Position numbers and translations under genes: made by a program
Assembly (NCBI GenBank): GCA_038203635.1
Contig: JBBRDT010000026.1
Span: 1 to 38,140 of the forward strand
DNA length: 38,140 nt
Direction: 5' to 3'
Source: DASRIA01 sp038203635
GTDB taxonomy: Bacteria > Actinomycetota > Thermoleophilia > Solirubrobacterales > JBBDJG01
The notes under the pieces: model-generated
Databases searched by the model: none
Seen by the model: the letters and a program-made list of their open reading frames with translations, nothing else
What the model was told of the DNA's origin: nothing
In this document: positions 23,735 to 33,983 of the stretch, piece after piece
How the letters are laid out: each line of letters opens with the position of its first letter
Position numbering within the stretch: the first letter of the stretch is position 1

Positions 23735-24640
23735 ATGAACGCGAGCGAGAGCAAACAGATCGAGCTGCACGGCCACCGCGTCAACTACCGGATCGACGGC
23801 GAGGGACCGCTGATCGTCCTGGTCCACGGAATCACGTCGACGTCCGAGTGCTGGCGCGAGGTGATGCCGTGGCTCGCCGACGACTTCACCGTCCTGGCCC
23901 CCGACCTGTTGGGGCACGGCGAATCGGCCAAGCCGCGCGGCGACTACTCACTGGGCGCATACGCGAGCGGCATCCGCGATCTGATCGTGGCGCTGGGATT
24001 CGAACGCGGAACGTTCCTCGGCCATTCGCTCGGCGGGGGCGTGGCGATGCAGCTGGCCTACCAGTTCCCGGAGCGCTGCGAGCGGATGGTGCTCGTCTCG
24101 AGCGGCGGCCTGGGGCCGGAGGTACATCTTCTTCTGAGAGCGGCGGCGCTACCGGGGTCCGAGTGGGTCCTGCCGTTGATCGCCGGGCCGCGCACGCGCG
24201 ACGCCGGCCGCGCGGTCGGCCGGCTCCTGTCGCGCGTGGGGATCCGCCCGGCGCCGGACCTGTCCGAGTTCGCGCGGGGCTACGGCTCGCTGGCGGATTC
24301 GGGGGCGCGCTCGGCGTTCGTACACACGCTGCGCGGGGTGATCGACCCCGCGGGCCAGCGCGTCAGCGCCCGCGACCGCCTCTACCTGGCAGCCGAGGTC
24401 CCGTCCCTCGTCATCTGGGGCGAGCACGACCGCATCATCCCGATCGAGCACGGCCGCCGCGCCCACGCGGAGATGCCGGAAAGCCGCTTCGTCGCGGTCC
24501 CCAAAGCCGGCCACTTCCCGCAGCTCGACCAGCCGAGGCACTTCGTCGAGTCGCTTGTCGAGTTCATGGCCGAAACCCAGCCCTCCAAGGCACACGCCGA
24601 CGACCTGCGCAGGCGGTTGGTGGCCGGCGCTCCGCAGTGA
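23735..24640 (+). CDS. Alpha/beta hydrolase
   Basis: The 301-residue product has the oxyanion-hole motif VHGITSTS, nucleophile elbow GHSLGG (Ser98), acid GEHDRIIP (about residue 233) and catalytic His in KAGHFPQLDQPRHF (about residue 261). The DLLGHGESAKP strand is typical of the family that includes haloalkane dehalogenases, epoxide hydrolases and C-C bond hydrolases. A cap region with Arg-rich helices lies between about residues 135 and 210. The ATG at 23735 follows the sulfotransferase stop by 4 bp. The stop is 4 bp from the stop of the convergent DUF488 gene. Substrate unknown. Confidence 0.85.
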   Translation: MNASESKQIELHGHRVNYRIDGEGPLIVLVHGITSTSECWREVMPWLADDFTVLAPDLLGHGESAKPRGDYSLGAYASGIRDLIVALGFERGTFLGHSLGGGVAMQLAYQFPERCERMVLVSSGGLGPEVHLLLRAAALPGSEWVLPLIAGPRTRDAGRAVGRLLSRVGIRPAPDLSEFARGYGSLADSGARSAFVHTLRGVIDPAGQRVSARDRLYLAAEVPSLVIWGEHDRIIPIEHGRRAHAEMPESRFVAVPKAGHFPQLDQPRHFVESLVEFMAETQPSKAHADDLRRRLVAGAPQ

Positions 24641-24644
24641 CGGC

Positions 24645-25127
24645 TCACGGTCGCAGGTGAGCGACCGGCACCCCGTGACGTTCCGCCAGCCGCGCGGCGA
24701 TCAGCGAGCGGTGACATGCTTCGGGATCGGCCTCGACGCAGAACAGCGCGCCCGCTCCCTCGGCCGCCAGGCTCGCGACGATCGGTGCGAGATCCACCCG
24801 GTCGAGGATCTCCTTCGTGTAGCGCTCGACGTAGGCGGGCGCCAGCTCGGCGCGTGAGCGCTTGCCGACTCCAACCCGCTCGTCCTCGCGGTACTGGAGC
24901 TGCCGCAGCTCCGTCGTCGGCGCCAGCTCCTTGTGGTGGCCGTACCCGACTCCCGCCTGCGCGAGGGCGGCCTGCAGGCGCCCCGCGTTCGCCCAGGCGT
25001 ACTCCGGCCCGCGCACCCCGCGCCGCTGGCGCACATCGAGCAGCAGGCGGACGTCCGCCTGCCGCAACGTGTCCAGGAACCGGTCCAGAGTGAACCCGTA
25101 CACACCGATGGTGCTGACCTTCGGCAC
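24645..25127 (-). CDS. DUF488 family protein
   Basis: The 160-residue product shows the DUF488 pattern: STIGVYGFTLDRFLDTLR, LLLDVRQRRG (family LvDVR.. P/R), the Y-A-W-A-N..L segment, GHHKELAPTTELR and the C-terminal GALFCVEADPEACHRSLIAARL (about residues 127-148). The two cysteines in C-x7-C-H-R are conserved in the family. No function is established; a nucleic-acid or redox role has been suggested for relatives but cannot be judged here. The GTG at 25127 gives the usual N-terminus. The gene is divergent from the SCP2-hydrolase gene with 37 bp between starts. Confidence 0.8.
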   Translation of the reverse strand: MPKVSTIGVYGFTLDRFLDTLRQADVRLLLDVRQRRGVRGPEYAWANAGRLQAALAQAGVGYGHHKELAPTTELRQLQYREDERVGVGKRSRAELAPAYVERYTKEILDRVDLAPIVASLAAEGAGALFCVEADPEACHRSLIAARLAERHGVPVAHLRP

Positions 25128-25164
25128 TGCTGGATCCTGTCAAACCCGGTAAAAGCAGCTTTCC

Positions 25165-26358
25165 ATGGCCACGGCAGCCGCGCCAATCGCTCATTCCGGA
25201 CCACCTCCGCCGGTCCAGGCCCTCGTCGACCGCTTCGACCTGTCCGCCTTCGACCTCCCCGGGTCGAAGGCCGTGATCCGCCTGGCGGACCCCGACGGCG
25301 AGAGCTGGGATGTGGTCGTCGACGGGACCGGTGCCCGGGTCAGCGGTCAGAGCAGGGGGCAGGCCGATGCCGCGCTGATCGCGGACGAGGAGACCTGGGC
25401 CCGGTTGGGACGCGACGTGACGAGCGGCATGAGCGCCTTCCGTGCGGGCCGGCTCCAGGTGCGGCGCAACCTGCATCTGGGCGTCGGGTTTCTGGCCGCG
25501 ACCTCCCCTGACACGGGGCCTGGCCGGTTCCGGTTCACGCGTGCCCGCACCACGGCCGGCGAGTTCTCGGCGATCGAGGCCGGCACCGGCGAGCCGGTGA
25601 TCATGCTGCACGGGCTCGGAGGCACGAAGGCCTCGTTCCTGCCGAGCGTCGCGGCGCTCGCGGGGTCGTTCCGGATCATCGCCGTCGACATGCTCGGCTT
25701 CGGCGACTCGAGCAAGCCGCTGGGAGCGTCCTACGGCCCCGCTTTCCAAGCGGATGCGATCGCAAAGCTGCTCGACACGCTGGAGCTCGAGCGGGCGCAC
25801 GTCGTGGGGCACAGCTACGGCGGGCGAGTCGCGCTTGAGCTGGGGTTCCGCCATCCCCAGCGCACGAAAGGGCTTGTGCTGATGACGCCCGCGATGGCCT
25901 GGCTGCGCGGGCGCCGATGGGCGCCGTACCTGCGGCTGGTGCGCCCGGAGCTGGGCCTGCTCCAGATCGCGCCGCGGCCGCTGGTCGAGGGATTCATGAA
26001 GTGGGCGTTGCCGGCGGCAGACACACCGTGGGCCGCGTCCGCGATCGACGAGTTCGTCCGCATCTTCTCCATGGCGCGCGGTCGCGCCGCCTTCTACGCT
26101 GCATTGCGCCACATCTATCTCGACGAGCCGCACGGCGACAAGGGGTTCTGGACCCAGCTCGAGACGCTGTCGCCCGAGTCGCTCTTCCTGTGGGGCCGGC
26201 GCGACCGGTTCGTGTCGACCGGCTTCATGAAGCACGTCGAGCGCACCCTCCCGGCGGCTCGCCACGTGGAGCTGGACTGCGGGCACATCCCGCAGATCGA
26301 GCGGCCGCGGCAGACACATGCCGCGATCGCGGAGTTCCTGCGCGCGCAGCGTTCCTGA
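25165..26358 (+). CDS. SCP2-like domain fused to an alpha/beta hydrolase
   Basis: The 397-residue protein has an N-terminal domain of about 120 residues (DLPGSKAVIRLADPDGESWDVVVDG, then ADAALIADEETWARLGRDVTSGMSAFRAGRLQVRRNL) that matches the sterol-carrier-protein-2 fold, with the typical A-G-R-L-x-V-x-R-N end. The hydrolase follows: MLHGLGGTKASF oxyanion motif, GHSYGG elbow (Ser217), acid in GRRDRFVS (about residue 350) and His in CGHIPQIERP (about residue 374). SCP2 domains bind lipids, so a fatty ester or lipid is a reasonable substrate for the fused enzyme. This link is inferred. Confidence 0.82.
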   Translation: MATAAAPIAHSGPPPPVQALVDRFDLSAFDLPGSKAVIRLADPDGESWDVVVDGTGARVSGQSRGQADAALIADEETWARLGRDVTSGMSAFRAGRLQVRRNLHLGVGFLAATSPDTGPGRFRFTRARTTAGEFSAIEAGTGEPVIMLHGLGGTKASFLPSVAALAGSFRIIAVDMLGFGDSSKPLGASYGPAFQADAIAKLLDTLELERAHVVGHSYGGRVALELGFRHPQRTKGLVLMTPAMAWLRGRRWAPYLRLVRPELGLLQIAPRPLVEGFMKWALPAADTPWAASAIDEFVRIFSMARGRAAFYAALRHIYLDEPHGDKGFWTQLETLSPESLFLWGRRDRFVSTGFMKHVERTLPAARHVELDCGHIPQIERPRQTHAAIAEFLRAQRS

Positions 26359-26422
26359 TTCTTTCCAGGCCATTGCGCGATCACGGGCCACCCGGTCCTC
26401 CCGCGCACGTAGGCTGAACGGC

Positions 26423-28423
<2,001 letters not shown>

Positions 28424-28907
28424 CTGCCGGGCGTTCAGGTACGCCAGCTCCACGACGAACGCACACCCCACCACATGGCCGCCGAGCTGCTCGACGAGGT
28501 CGATCTTCGCCTTCGCCGTCCCACCGGTCGCAAGCACGTCGTCGTGCACGAGCACGCGCGTCCCACCGCGCACCGCGTCGGCATGCAGCTCCAGCGTGTC
28601 GACTCCGTACTCCAGCCCGTACTGCACGCTGATCGTCTCCTGCGGCAGCTTGCCCGGCTTGCGCGCGGGCACGAACCCGACGCCCAGCTCGCGTGCCAGC
28701 GCTCCGCCGAAGATGAAGCCGCGCGCCTCGGCGGCCACGATCAGCTCGACGCCCAGCGGCCGCGCGTAGTCGGCCAGCCGGTGCACCGCCGCGTCGAACG
28801 CCAAGGGCTCCACCAGCAGCGGCGTGATGTCCTTGAACACGATCCCCGGCTTCGGGAAGTCGGGCACGTCGTGGATGTGGTGGCGCAGGTCCATCGTCGG
28901 CGGAGCG

Positions 28908-29702
28908 CTACCGCTCGAACCGGTAGATGATCCCCGGAGGCGCGAGCTCCCGGCCGGCAAGCCGCGGCAGCGCGGCCCCCAGCACGCGGGCGAAGACGTC
29001 CTTGCTCGCCTCGATCAGCCGCACCAGCTCCGCGACCGGGGTCGGCTCCTCCTGCACGCCGTTCGCATAGTCGGTCGCGTACCCGAGCAGCGCGTAGGGA
29101 AGCTCCGCCTCGCCGCAGAGCACGGTCTCAGGCCCCGCGGTCTGGCTCACCGCGGTGACTTCGGCGGCCGCCAGCGACCGGATCTCGGCGCGCGTGTTGA
29201 AGCGCGGGCCGTCCACATGGCCGTAGCAGCCACCGTCACGAGCGGGCACGCCGGCGTCGCCACAGGCCTCCAGCCAGACGGACCGCAATCCGGGGGAGAA
29301 CGGCCCCTCGTAGATCCAGTGCCCGCGCATGCGATCGCCCGGCTCGTCGTACAGCGTGCACAGCGACCCATCCGGCAGGCGGTTTGCCAGAAAGTGGAGG
29401 TCGTCGAAGACGATCAGGGATCCGAGCGGCACCGTGGGGTCGACCGCACCGCAGACGGTGACCGCCAGCACGCAGTCCGCGCCGAGCTCCTGCAGCGCCG
29501 CGATGTTCGCGCGGTGTGTCACCTGACTCGACAGGTGAGTGTGTCCCTCACCGTGGCGAGAGATGTGCAGGACCTCGATGTCGCCGACGCGGCCCTGCAT
29601 CACGCGGGCCTCGCCGAAGCGGGTGGTGACCGGCTCGTGTGTCCCTGCTTCGAGGCCGGGAATTACGTACGTGCCCGTCCCGGTGATGATTCCGGCCTTC
29701 AT
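28908..29702 (-). CDS. S-methyl-5'-thioadenosine phosphorylase family (PNP superfamily)
   Basis: The 264-residue product starts MKAGIITGTGTY, the phosphate-binding G-T-G loop of PNP-superfamily trimeric phosphorylases. ISRHGEGHTHLSSQVTHRANIAAL (about residues 49-72) matches the R-H-G-x-G-H-x-x-x-P/S-x-x-x-x-x-x-A-N signature. C-terminal residues of the purine site are in MEHG/SQT-type positions (AVSQTAGPETVLCGEAELPYALLGYATDYANG, with D in T-D-Y-A). It should split methylthioadenosine (or a related purine nucleoside) into adenine and a sugar phosphate. The downstream apt gene supports adenine as product. The start region is duplicated (see the repeat at 29692-29719); the ATG at 29702 is the one in frame. 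Confidence 0.85.
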   Translation of the reverse strand: MKAGIITGTGTYVIPGLEAGTHEPVTTRFGEARVMQGRVGDIEVLHISRHGEGHTHLSSQVTHRANIAALQELGADCVLAVTVCGAVDPTVPLGSLIVFDDLHFLANRLPDGSLCTLYDEPGDRMRGHWIYEGPFSPGLRSVWLEACGDAGVPARDGGCYGHVDGPRFNTRAEIRSLAAAEVTAVSQTAGPETVLCGEAELPYALLGYATDYANGVQEEPTPVAELVRLIEASKDVFARVLGAALPRLAGRELAPPGIIYRFER

Positions 29703-29719
29703 GGTCCGGCCTTCATGGT
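29692..29719. repeat. 14-bp tandem duplication of the phosphorylase start region
   Basis: The 14-bp unit CCGGCCTTCATGGT occurs at 29692-29705 and again at 29706-29719. On the minus strand this doubles ACC-ATG-AAG-GCC-GG. Because 14 is not a multiple of 3, the outer ATG (29716) opens a 5-codon frame, MKAGP, that ends in a TGA overlapping the true ATG at 29702 (ATGA). Confidence 0.9.
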
Positions 29720-30504
29720 CACCCCTGGTCCGCGTCGCGACCCGTCGCGGGCGTGACGGCCGCCGGACCACTCAGCATCCTGCGCATCAGACTGGGCGCG
29801 AGCGCCCGCAGCCCCACGGCGAGCGCATACGGTCGCGGCACGAAGCGCTCCGCCTTGCCACCCGGACCGACTTGCAAGATCGCCTCGGCGACCTTCTCGG
29901 GAGAGGACACGAGCCACCGCGTGCGGGCGCTTTCGACCAGCTCACGCTGCGGAAAGCCCTCGGTCGCGACGAAACCCGGCAGCACGATCCCCACGTGCAC
30001 GCCGTGCGCGCGCTCCTCGAGATGCAGAGCGTCGCTCCATCCGCACAGCGCGAACTTGCTCGCCGAATAGCCGCCGGAGTTCCCGCGTGACACGCGGCCC
30101 GCGGTGCTCGCGACATTGACGATCGCGCTCGGTGCCGAGCGGCGCAGGATCGGCAGCAGCCGTTCCGTGAGACGGACAGTGGCGTCGAAGTTCAGCGCCA
30201 TGTGGCGGCGCACGTTCTCCCACCCGGCGTCACCGAACCGGCCGCGCCACGCCGCACCCGCGTTGTTGACGAGCAGGTCGAGCCGCCCGCATCGGTCCTC
30301 GACGACCTGCGCGACGCGGGCCGGCGCGTCCTCCTCGAGCAGGTCGGCGGCCACCACCTCGGCGCCTCCGAGCTCTTTCGCGAGCGCACGCAGGCGGTCC
30401 TCGCGCCGCGCGACCAGGATCAGCCGCGCGCCCGGCTCACGCGCGAGCCGGCGGGCGGTCGCCTCGCCGATCCCGCTGGATGCCCCGGTGACGAGCGCGA
30501 TCAT
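29719..30504 (-). CDS. Short-chain dehydrogenase/reductase
   Basis: The 261-residue product is a classical SDR: the NAD(P)-binding motif TGASSGIG (6-13), the Arg pair in VARREDRL that favours NADP, NNAG (about 85-88), the catalytic Ser in VASTAGR and Y-S-A-S-K (about residues 149-153). The extra 60-residue C-terminal end, with the hydrophobic YALAVGLRALAPSLM, suggests membrane association. Substrate unknown. It ends 16 bp before the in-frame start of the phosphorylase gene and 2 bp before the duplicated ATG; the set glycosylase-SDR-phosphorylase-apt is read leftward as one unit. Confidence 0.88.
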   Translation of the reverse strand: MIALVTGASSGIGEATARRLAREPGARLILVARREDRLRALAKELGGAEVVAADLLEEDAPARVAQVVEDRCGRLDLLVNNAGAAWRGRFGDAGWENVRRHMALNFDATVRLTERLLPILRRSAPSAIVNVASTAGRVSRGNSGGYSASKFALCGWSDALHLEERAHGVHVGIVLPGFVATEGFPQRELVESARTRWLVSSPEKVAEAILQVGPGGKAERFVPRPYALAVGLRALAPSLMRRMLSGPAAVTPATGRDADQG

Positions 30505-30559
30505 CGCGGCACATCGTATGGCCGCCCTCGCTAGCGGCGCTTACCGCGGACTTTGCACG

Positions 30560-31031
30560 TCAATGGCGCGCGGCGACCCGCTCCTCGTGCGCGGGCACCT
30601 GCTCGCCCACCACGTGCAGGAAGAAGTAGGCACCCGCCTCGCCGAGGAACCGGAACCGGCTCGTGAGGTCGCTGACCGTCTCGTGAAAGTCGGCGTGCGA
30701 GCGCAGGTAGTTGCGAAACCCTCCGTGCTCGCGGTCGAGTGCGACGATCTCGGCGGCATTGTTCACCGTGGCCTCGATCTTGCTGCGGCTGCGCACCATG
30801 CGCGCGTCGCGCATCAGCTCGTCGACGGTCTCGGGCGTGAAGGAGCGCGACGCGTGCGGGGTCGAAGCCCTCGAACGCCGCTCGTAGGCCGCCCCACCGC
30901 GCCTCGACCACGCCCCAGCTGATGCCGGACTTGAAGACGGCCTTGGTCAGCACCTCGAAGTAGTCGCTCAGGCTCTGAGGACTGACCTTCGGCGGCGCCT
31001 TCCGGGGCCTGCATTCCTCCATTGCGGTCAT
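30560..31031 (-). pseudogene. DNA-3-methyladenine glycosylase I, frameshifted
   Basis: The N-terminal part in one frame (LSDYFEVLTKAVFKSGISWGVVEARWGGLRAAFEGFDPARVA) and the C-terminal part in another (TPETVDELMRDARMVRSRSKIEATVNNA, then DREHGGFRNYLRSH and FRFLGEAGAYFFLHVVGE) together make one complete Tag-type protein of about 155 residues. The frames meet near 30840-30846, where one extra base (in CTCCTT, minus strand) breaks the reading frame. The intact enzyme removes 3-methyladenine from alkylated DNA. The start at 31031 (ATG) is followed after 9 nt by a second ATG. Either the gene is broken or the base is a sequencing error. The unbroken tail, without mutations, favours a recent or artefactual event. 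Confidence 0.8.
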
Positions 31032-31224
31032 ACGTGTCCGGCGCCACGATGGCGCCGCGGCTGGATGTTATGACGCCTGCGGCCCCCGATGCCGTCCGGT
31101 CCGCGTAATGAAGCCTTAACCGGCACTACATCGCAACTCCGCTCGGTCGGGCGATGTTAGAGCTACCGCGGGCCTTCGGCCCGGGCAAGTATGGGCAGGA
31201 GATCCCTTACCGAGGAGGATTCAA
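31032..31224. promoter_or_regulatory. Intergenic region upstream of the secreted protein
   Basis: The gap contains AAGCCTTAACCGG (31111-31123), whose reverse reads CCGGTTAAGGCTT, like the direct repeat at 35416-35435. A hairpin CGGGCC-TTC-GGCCCG lies at 31169-31183, between any promoter and the ribosome binding site GAGGAGG (31212-31218). No open frame is convincing. Confidence 0.4.
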
Positions 31225-31959
31225 GTGCGTAGAAGGCTGATCACAGCGTTCGCTGTCAGTGTCGGCGCGCTGGTCGTGGCCGGAGCCGCCTACGCGGCAG
31301 TCACGATCACGTTCAGCGCCACCATGAAGCCGGGCACGGCAAACAAGCCGGCGGCTCTGTCAGTGGACATCAAGTCCGCCGACCCCGCGGCCGAGCAGCC
31401 GCCGATCATGAACCGCATCGTGATCAAGTTCGACAAGGGCGGGAAGTTCGACGCGCGCAGGTTCAAGCGCTGTACGCTCGCGAAGCTCCAGGCGCGCGGA
31501 CCGAACGGCTGTCCGTCCGGGTCGAAGATCGGGACCGGCGCCGGCGTGGGCATGGCGAAGCCTGTGGTGACGGACCCCGTGAACGGCAAGCTGACCTTGT
31601 TCAACGGCGCCAAGGTCGGCGGCAAGGACACGGTGCTCGTGTACGTGTTCCCGGACCTCGGGCCGACGTTCGTATCGGTCGGCAAGCTCAGCAAGCCGAG
31701 CGGCCGCTACACGCTCGACTTCAACATCCCGCCGATCAAGACGCTGCCGAGCGCGCCCGACGCATCGGTCGTCTCCGTGAAGACGAAGACACCGATCAAG
31801 AAGGTCACGAAGGGGTCGGGCAAGCGCAAGAAGAGGTACTACCTGATCACCTCGCCGAAGACCTGCAAGGGCGGCAAGTGGAAGGGCAGCGGCACGTTCT
31901 ACTTCACCACCGGTGAGACCCAGACCGTCCCGTTCACCCAGAAGTGTAAGAAGCGGTAG
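31225..31959 (+). CDS. Secreted protein of unknown function
   Basis: The 244-residue product has a typical signal peptide (MRRRLITAFAVSVGALVVAG, cleavage likely after AYA near residue 24). The mature part is beta-rich and very basic at its end (GKRKKRYYL, KCKKR), with two Cys pairs (C..GC near 85-95 and CKGG...C at the C-terminus). LARGP-x-GCPSGSKIGTG (about residues 90-106) and the S-x-x-x-C-x-G-G-K-W strand near the end occur in exported proteins of this kind that I cannot name. The GTG start is fixed by GAGGAGG 7 nt upstream. It is single, ended by the hairpin at 31990-32016. Confidence 0.65.
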   Translation: MRRRLITAFAVSVGALVVAGAAYAAVTITFSATMKPGTANKPAALSVDIKSADPAAEQPPIMNRIVIKFDKGGKFDARRFKRCTLAKLQARGPNGCPSGSKIGTGAGVGMAKPVVTDPVNGKLTLFNGAKVGGKDTVLVYVFPDLGPTFVSVGKLSKPSGRYTLDFNIPPIKTLPSAPDASVVSVKTKTPIKKVTKGSGKRKKRYYLITSPKTCKGGKWKGSGTFYFTTGETQTVPFTQKCKKR

Positions 31960-31989
31960 TTCCTTTCCCCCGCAACCGCTTCACACCGG

Positions 31990-32016
31990 CCGGCCCGTTC
32001 ATCCCGAGCGGGCCGG
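31990..32016. terminator. Bidirectional terminator-like hairpin
   Basis: CCGGCCCG (31990-31997) and CGGGCCGG (32009-32016) form an 8-bp stem with an 11-nt loop. It lies between the stops of two convergent genes (31959 and 32055) and has no T run. Confidence 0.6.
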
Positions 32017-32054
32017 TCGCGTTCCAGCCTTGCGGCCTTTGGATTGGATGGGTG

Positions 32055-32531
32055 CTAGTCGTCCGACTCGGACTCGCCCGGTTCGTCCGAGCCACCGGAG
32101 TCGTCGGATCCGCTGCCTGAGTTGTCCGATCCGCCGGAGTCGTCAGATCCGCCACCGGAGTCGTCGCCTCCGCGGCCCCGGCCGTGGCCGCTGCCATCGC
32201 CGCCGCGGTCGTCGCCCGACTCGGTCGTGCTCGTGGACGTGGTCTGGCTCGGCACGGGAGGGGCGGGCGCAGGCGTGGTCTTGGCAGCCTGCTGCTGCCG
32301 TTGCCGGCGCGCCCTGCGCGCATCCGCAGCCGCCCGCCGGCGAGCGGCCCGCCGCGCAGGCGCGCTGTCGGTTGCCTGCGGAGGCGCCAGCGCCTCCTGG
32401 GCGCCGAGCGGCTCTGCGGAGAGGCCGATCGAATCCTTGGACACGGCGTTCGCCGCGAGACCGACGCCGATTGCCAGCGCGAGGCCTGCGACCGCGAGCG
32501 CGATGTTGCGACCTGTATGCCTTCCGAACAC
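32055..32531 (-). CDS. Membrane-anchored protein with acidic Ser/Gly/Asp repeat tail
   Basis: The 158-residue product has one hydrophobic segment near its start (NIALAVAGLALAIGVGLAANAV, about residues 9-30), a basic Ala/Arg/Gln stretch (about 58-85), a Pro/Thr linker and a low-complexity tail of DSGG-type repeats (SDDSGGSDNSGSG and similar, about 110-158). The acidic tail would face outside and could bind cations. No family is recognised. It starts 9 bp after the histidine kinase stop, so it is co-transcribed with the two-component system and may be its target or an accessory sensor. The repeat tail makes frame errors hard to exclude. Confidence 0.6.
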   Translation of the reverse strand: MFGRHTGRNIALAVAGLALAIGVGLAANAVSKDSIGLSAEPLGAQEALAPPQATDSAPARRAARRRAAADARRARRQRQQQAAKTTPAPAPPVPSQTTSTSTTESGDDRGGDGSGHGRGRGGDDSGGGSDDSGGSDNSGSGSDDSGGSDEPGESESDD

Positions 32532-32540
32532 GATTCGATG

Positions 32541-33983
32541 CTAGCCCGGGCCGGGTAAGGCCTCGTCCAGTTCCCGGTCAGGTCTCGGTAAAGATCCGCC
32601 GCCGGCCACGGCCGCGGCCGGAAGCGACACCTCGGCGCGCGCGCCCCCGTGTGGGCGATTCGATATCGCCGCGGTCCCGCCCCAGCGCTCGGCGAGCGTG
32701 CGCACGATCGCGAGGCCCAGGCCCGATCCTCCGTCCCGGGATTCCGCCGCCCGCCCCCGGAAGAAGCGCTCGAACACGCGCTCGTCCTCGCCGGCCGGCA
32801 GGCCGGGCCCCTGGTCGCTGACGGCGATGCGGGCATCTCCCTGGTCGAGCCGCGCCTCGACCTCGATCGTGGTGTGCGGAGATGAGTACTTGACCGCGTT
32901 CTCGATCAGGTTGTCGACCATGATCGCGACATCCTCACGCGTGGCCAGGGCTGCGACCCCCTGATCGGTGCTCAGAACGATCCGCTGGCCCTTGCGCGCT
33001 GCCGGTCCCTCCCACCGCTCGACCGCCGCGCCCAGCTCCGGCGCCAGTGGGAGCGGGGACGCCGCCGGCGGGGGCGTCCGTTCGCGGGCCAGTGCGAGCA
33101 GGCCGTTCAGAAGGCTCGCGAGCCGCTCGGTCTCTCGTTCGGCAGCCTCGAGCTCGTGCTTCACGGCGGGATCCCGGGACTTGAGCCCCGCGGCCTCGAG
33201 CCGCAGACGCAATCCTGTCAGCGGAGTGCGCAGCTGGTGTGAGGCGTTGGCCACGAAGTCGCGCTGCGAGACGAGGGCGTGTGCGAGGCGTCCGGTCATG
33301 TCGTTGAACGCCGTGGCCACGTCCTGCTGTTCCTTCGATCCCTCCTCACTGGCGCGCTGGTCGAGGTTGCCGGCCGAGATGCTGCGGGCCGTGCCTGCCA
33401 GTCCCCGCAGCGGTCGCGCGATGGACCCCGCCAGGATCCAGGCGACGCCGAGGCCGAGCAGCAGCACCACCCCGCCGATTGCGATCAGCACCGCGATGTC
33501 GTTCCTGACCTCGGACTGCACCTCTTCGACGCTCTGGGTGACGCGCACCGCGCCCACGGTGCGACCGTCCCGGACCAGTGGCACGGCTGTGAACAGAAGG
33601 TCTTCGCCGAGGGAGTCGCTGTGGCGTGTTCCCTGAGCGGGGCGACCCGCGAGCGCAGCAGCGATCTCCGGGCGGCTGCCGTAGTCCGCGCGGCGGAGGC
33701 CGGTCCCGGCGGAGTCCGCCACGAGGCGCCCGTTGCGGTCCGTGATGATTACGCGGCCTCCCAGGTGACGCACGGCAGTACCCAGCAGCTCCTGCAGTTC
33801 GCGCGCGCGGCCGAGCCTGCCGGCGGCGCTGTCCGCGACAAGCCGCGCGGCTGAGTTCGCTTCGCTCTTGACCTCGACGTCCACACGGCGCGACAGGTTC
33901 AGCGCCAGCGGCAGCTCGAGCGCGACGATCGCGAGCAGGAGCACGTACGCGAACGAAACCACCAGGCGGGTGCGGAGGCTCAT
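32541..33983 (-). CDS. Two-component sensor histidine kinase
   Basis: The 480-residue product has a transmembrane segment at 8-28, an extracytoplasmic domain (about 30-165) with VIITDRNGRLVADS, which resembles a PAS/Cache-type sensor, a second segment near 168-190, a HAMP domain (SIARPLRGLAGTARSISAGNLDQRA), the dimerisation helix with phospho-His in ASHQLRTPLTG (H249) and an ATPase domain with VDNLIENAVKYS (N box) and VSDQGPGLPAG. Its ATG overlaps the regulator stop by 4 nt (ATGA). The signal is unknown. The neighbouring acidic exported proteins suggest a cation or envelope cue; that is inference. Confidence 0.93.
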   Translation of the reverse strand: MSLRTRLVVSFAYVLLLAIVALELPLALNLSRRVDVEVKSEANSAARLVADSAAGRLGRARELQELLGTAVRHLGGRVIITDRNGRLVADSAGTGLRRADYGSRPEIAAALAGRPAQGTRHSDSLGEDLLFTAVPLVRDGRTVGAVRVTQSVEEVQSEVRNDIAVLIAIGGVVLLLGLGVAWILAGSIARPLRGLAGTARSISAGNLDQRASEEGSKEQQDVATAFNDMTGRLAHALVSQRDFVANASHQLRTPLTGLRLRLEAAGLKSRDPAVKHELEAAERETERLASLLNGLLALARERTPPPAASPLPLAPELGAAVERWEGPAARKGQRIVLSTDQGVAALATREDVAIMVDNLIENAVKYSSPHTTIEVEARLDQGDARIAVSDQGPGLPAGEDERVFERFFRGRAAESRDGGSGLGLAIVRTLAERWGGTAAISNRPHGGARAEVSLPAAAVAGGGSLPRPDRELDEALPGPG

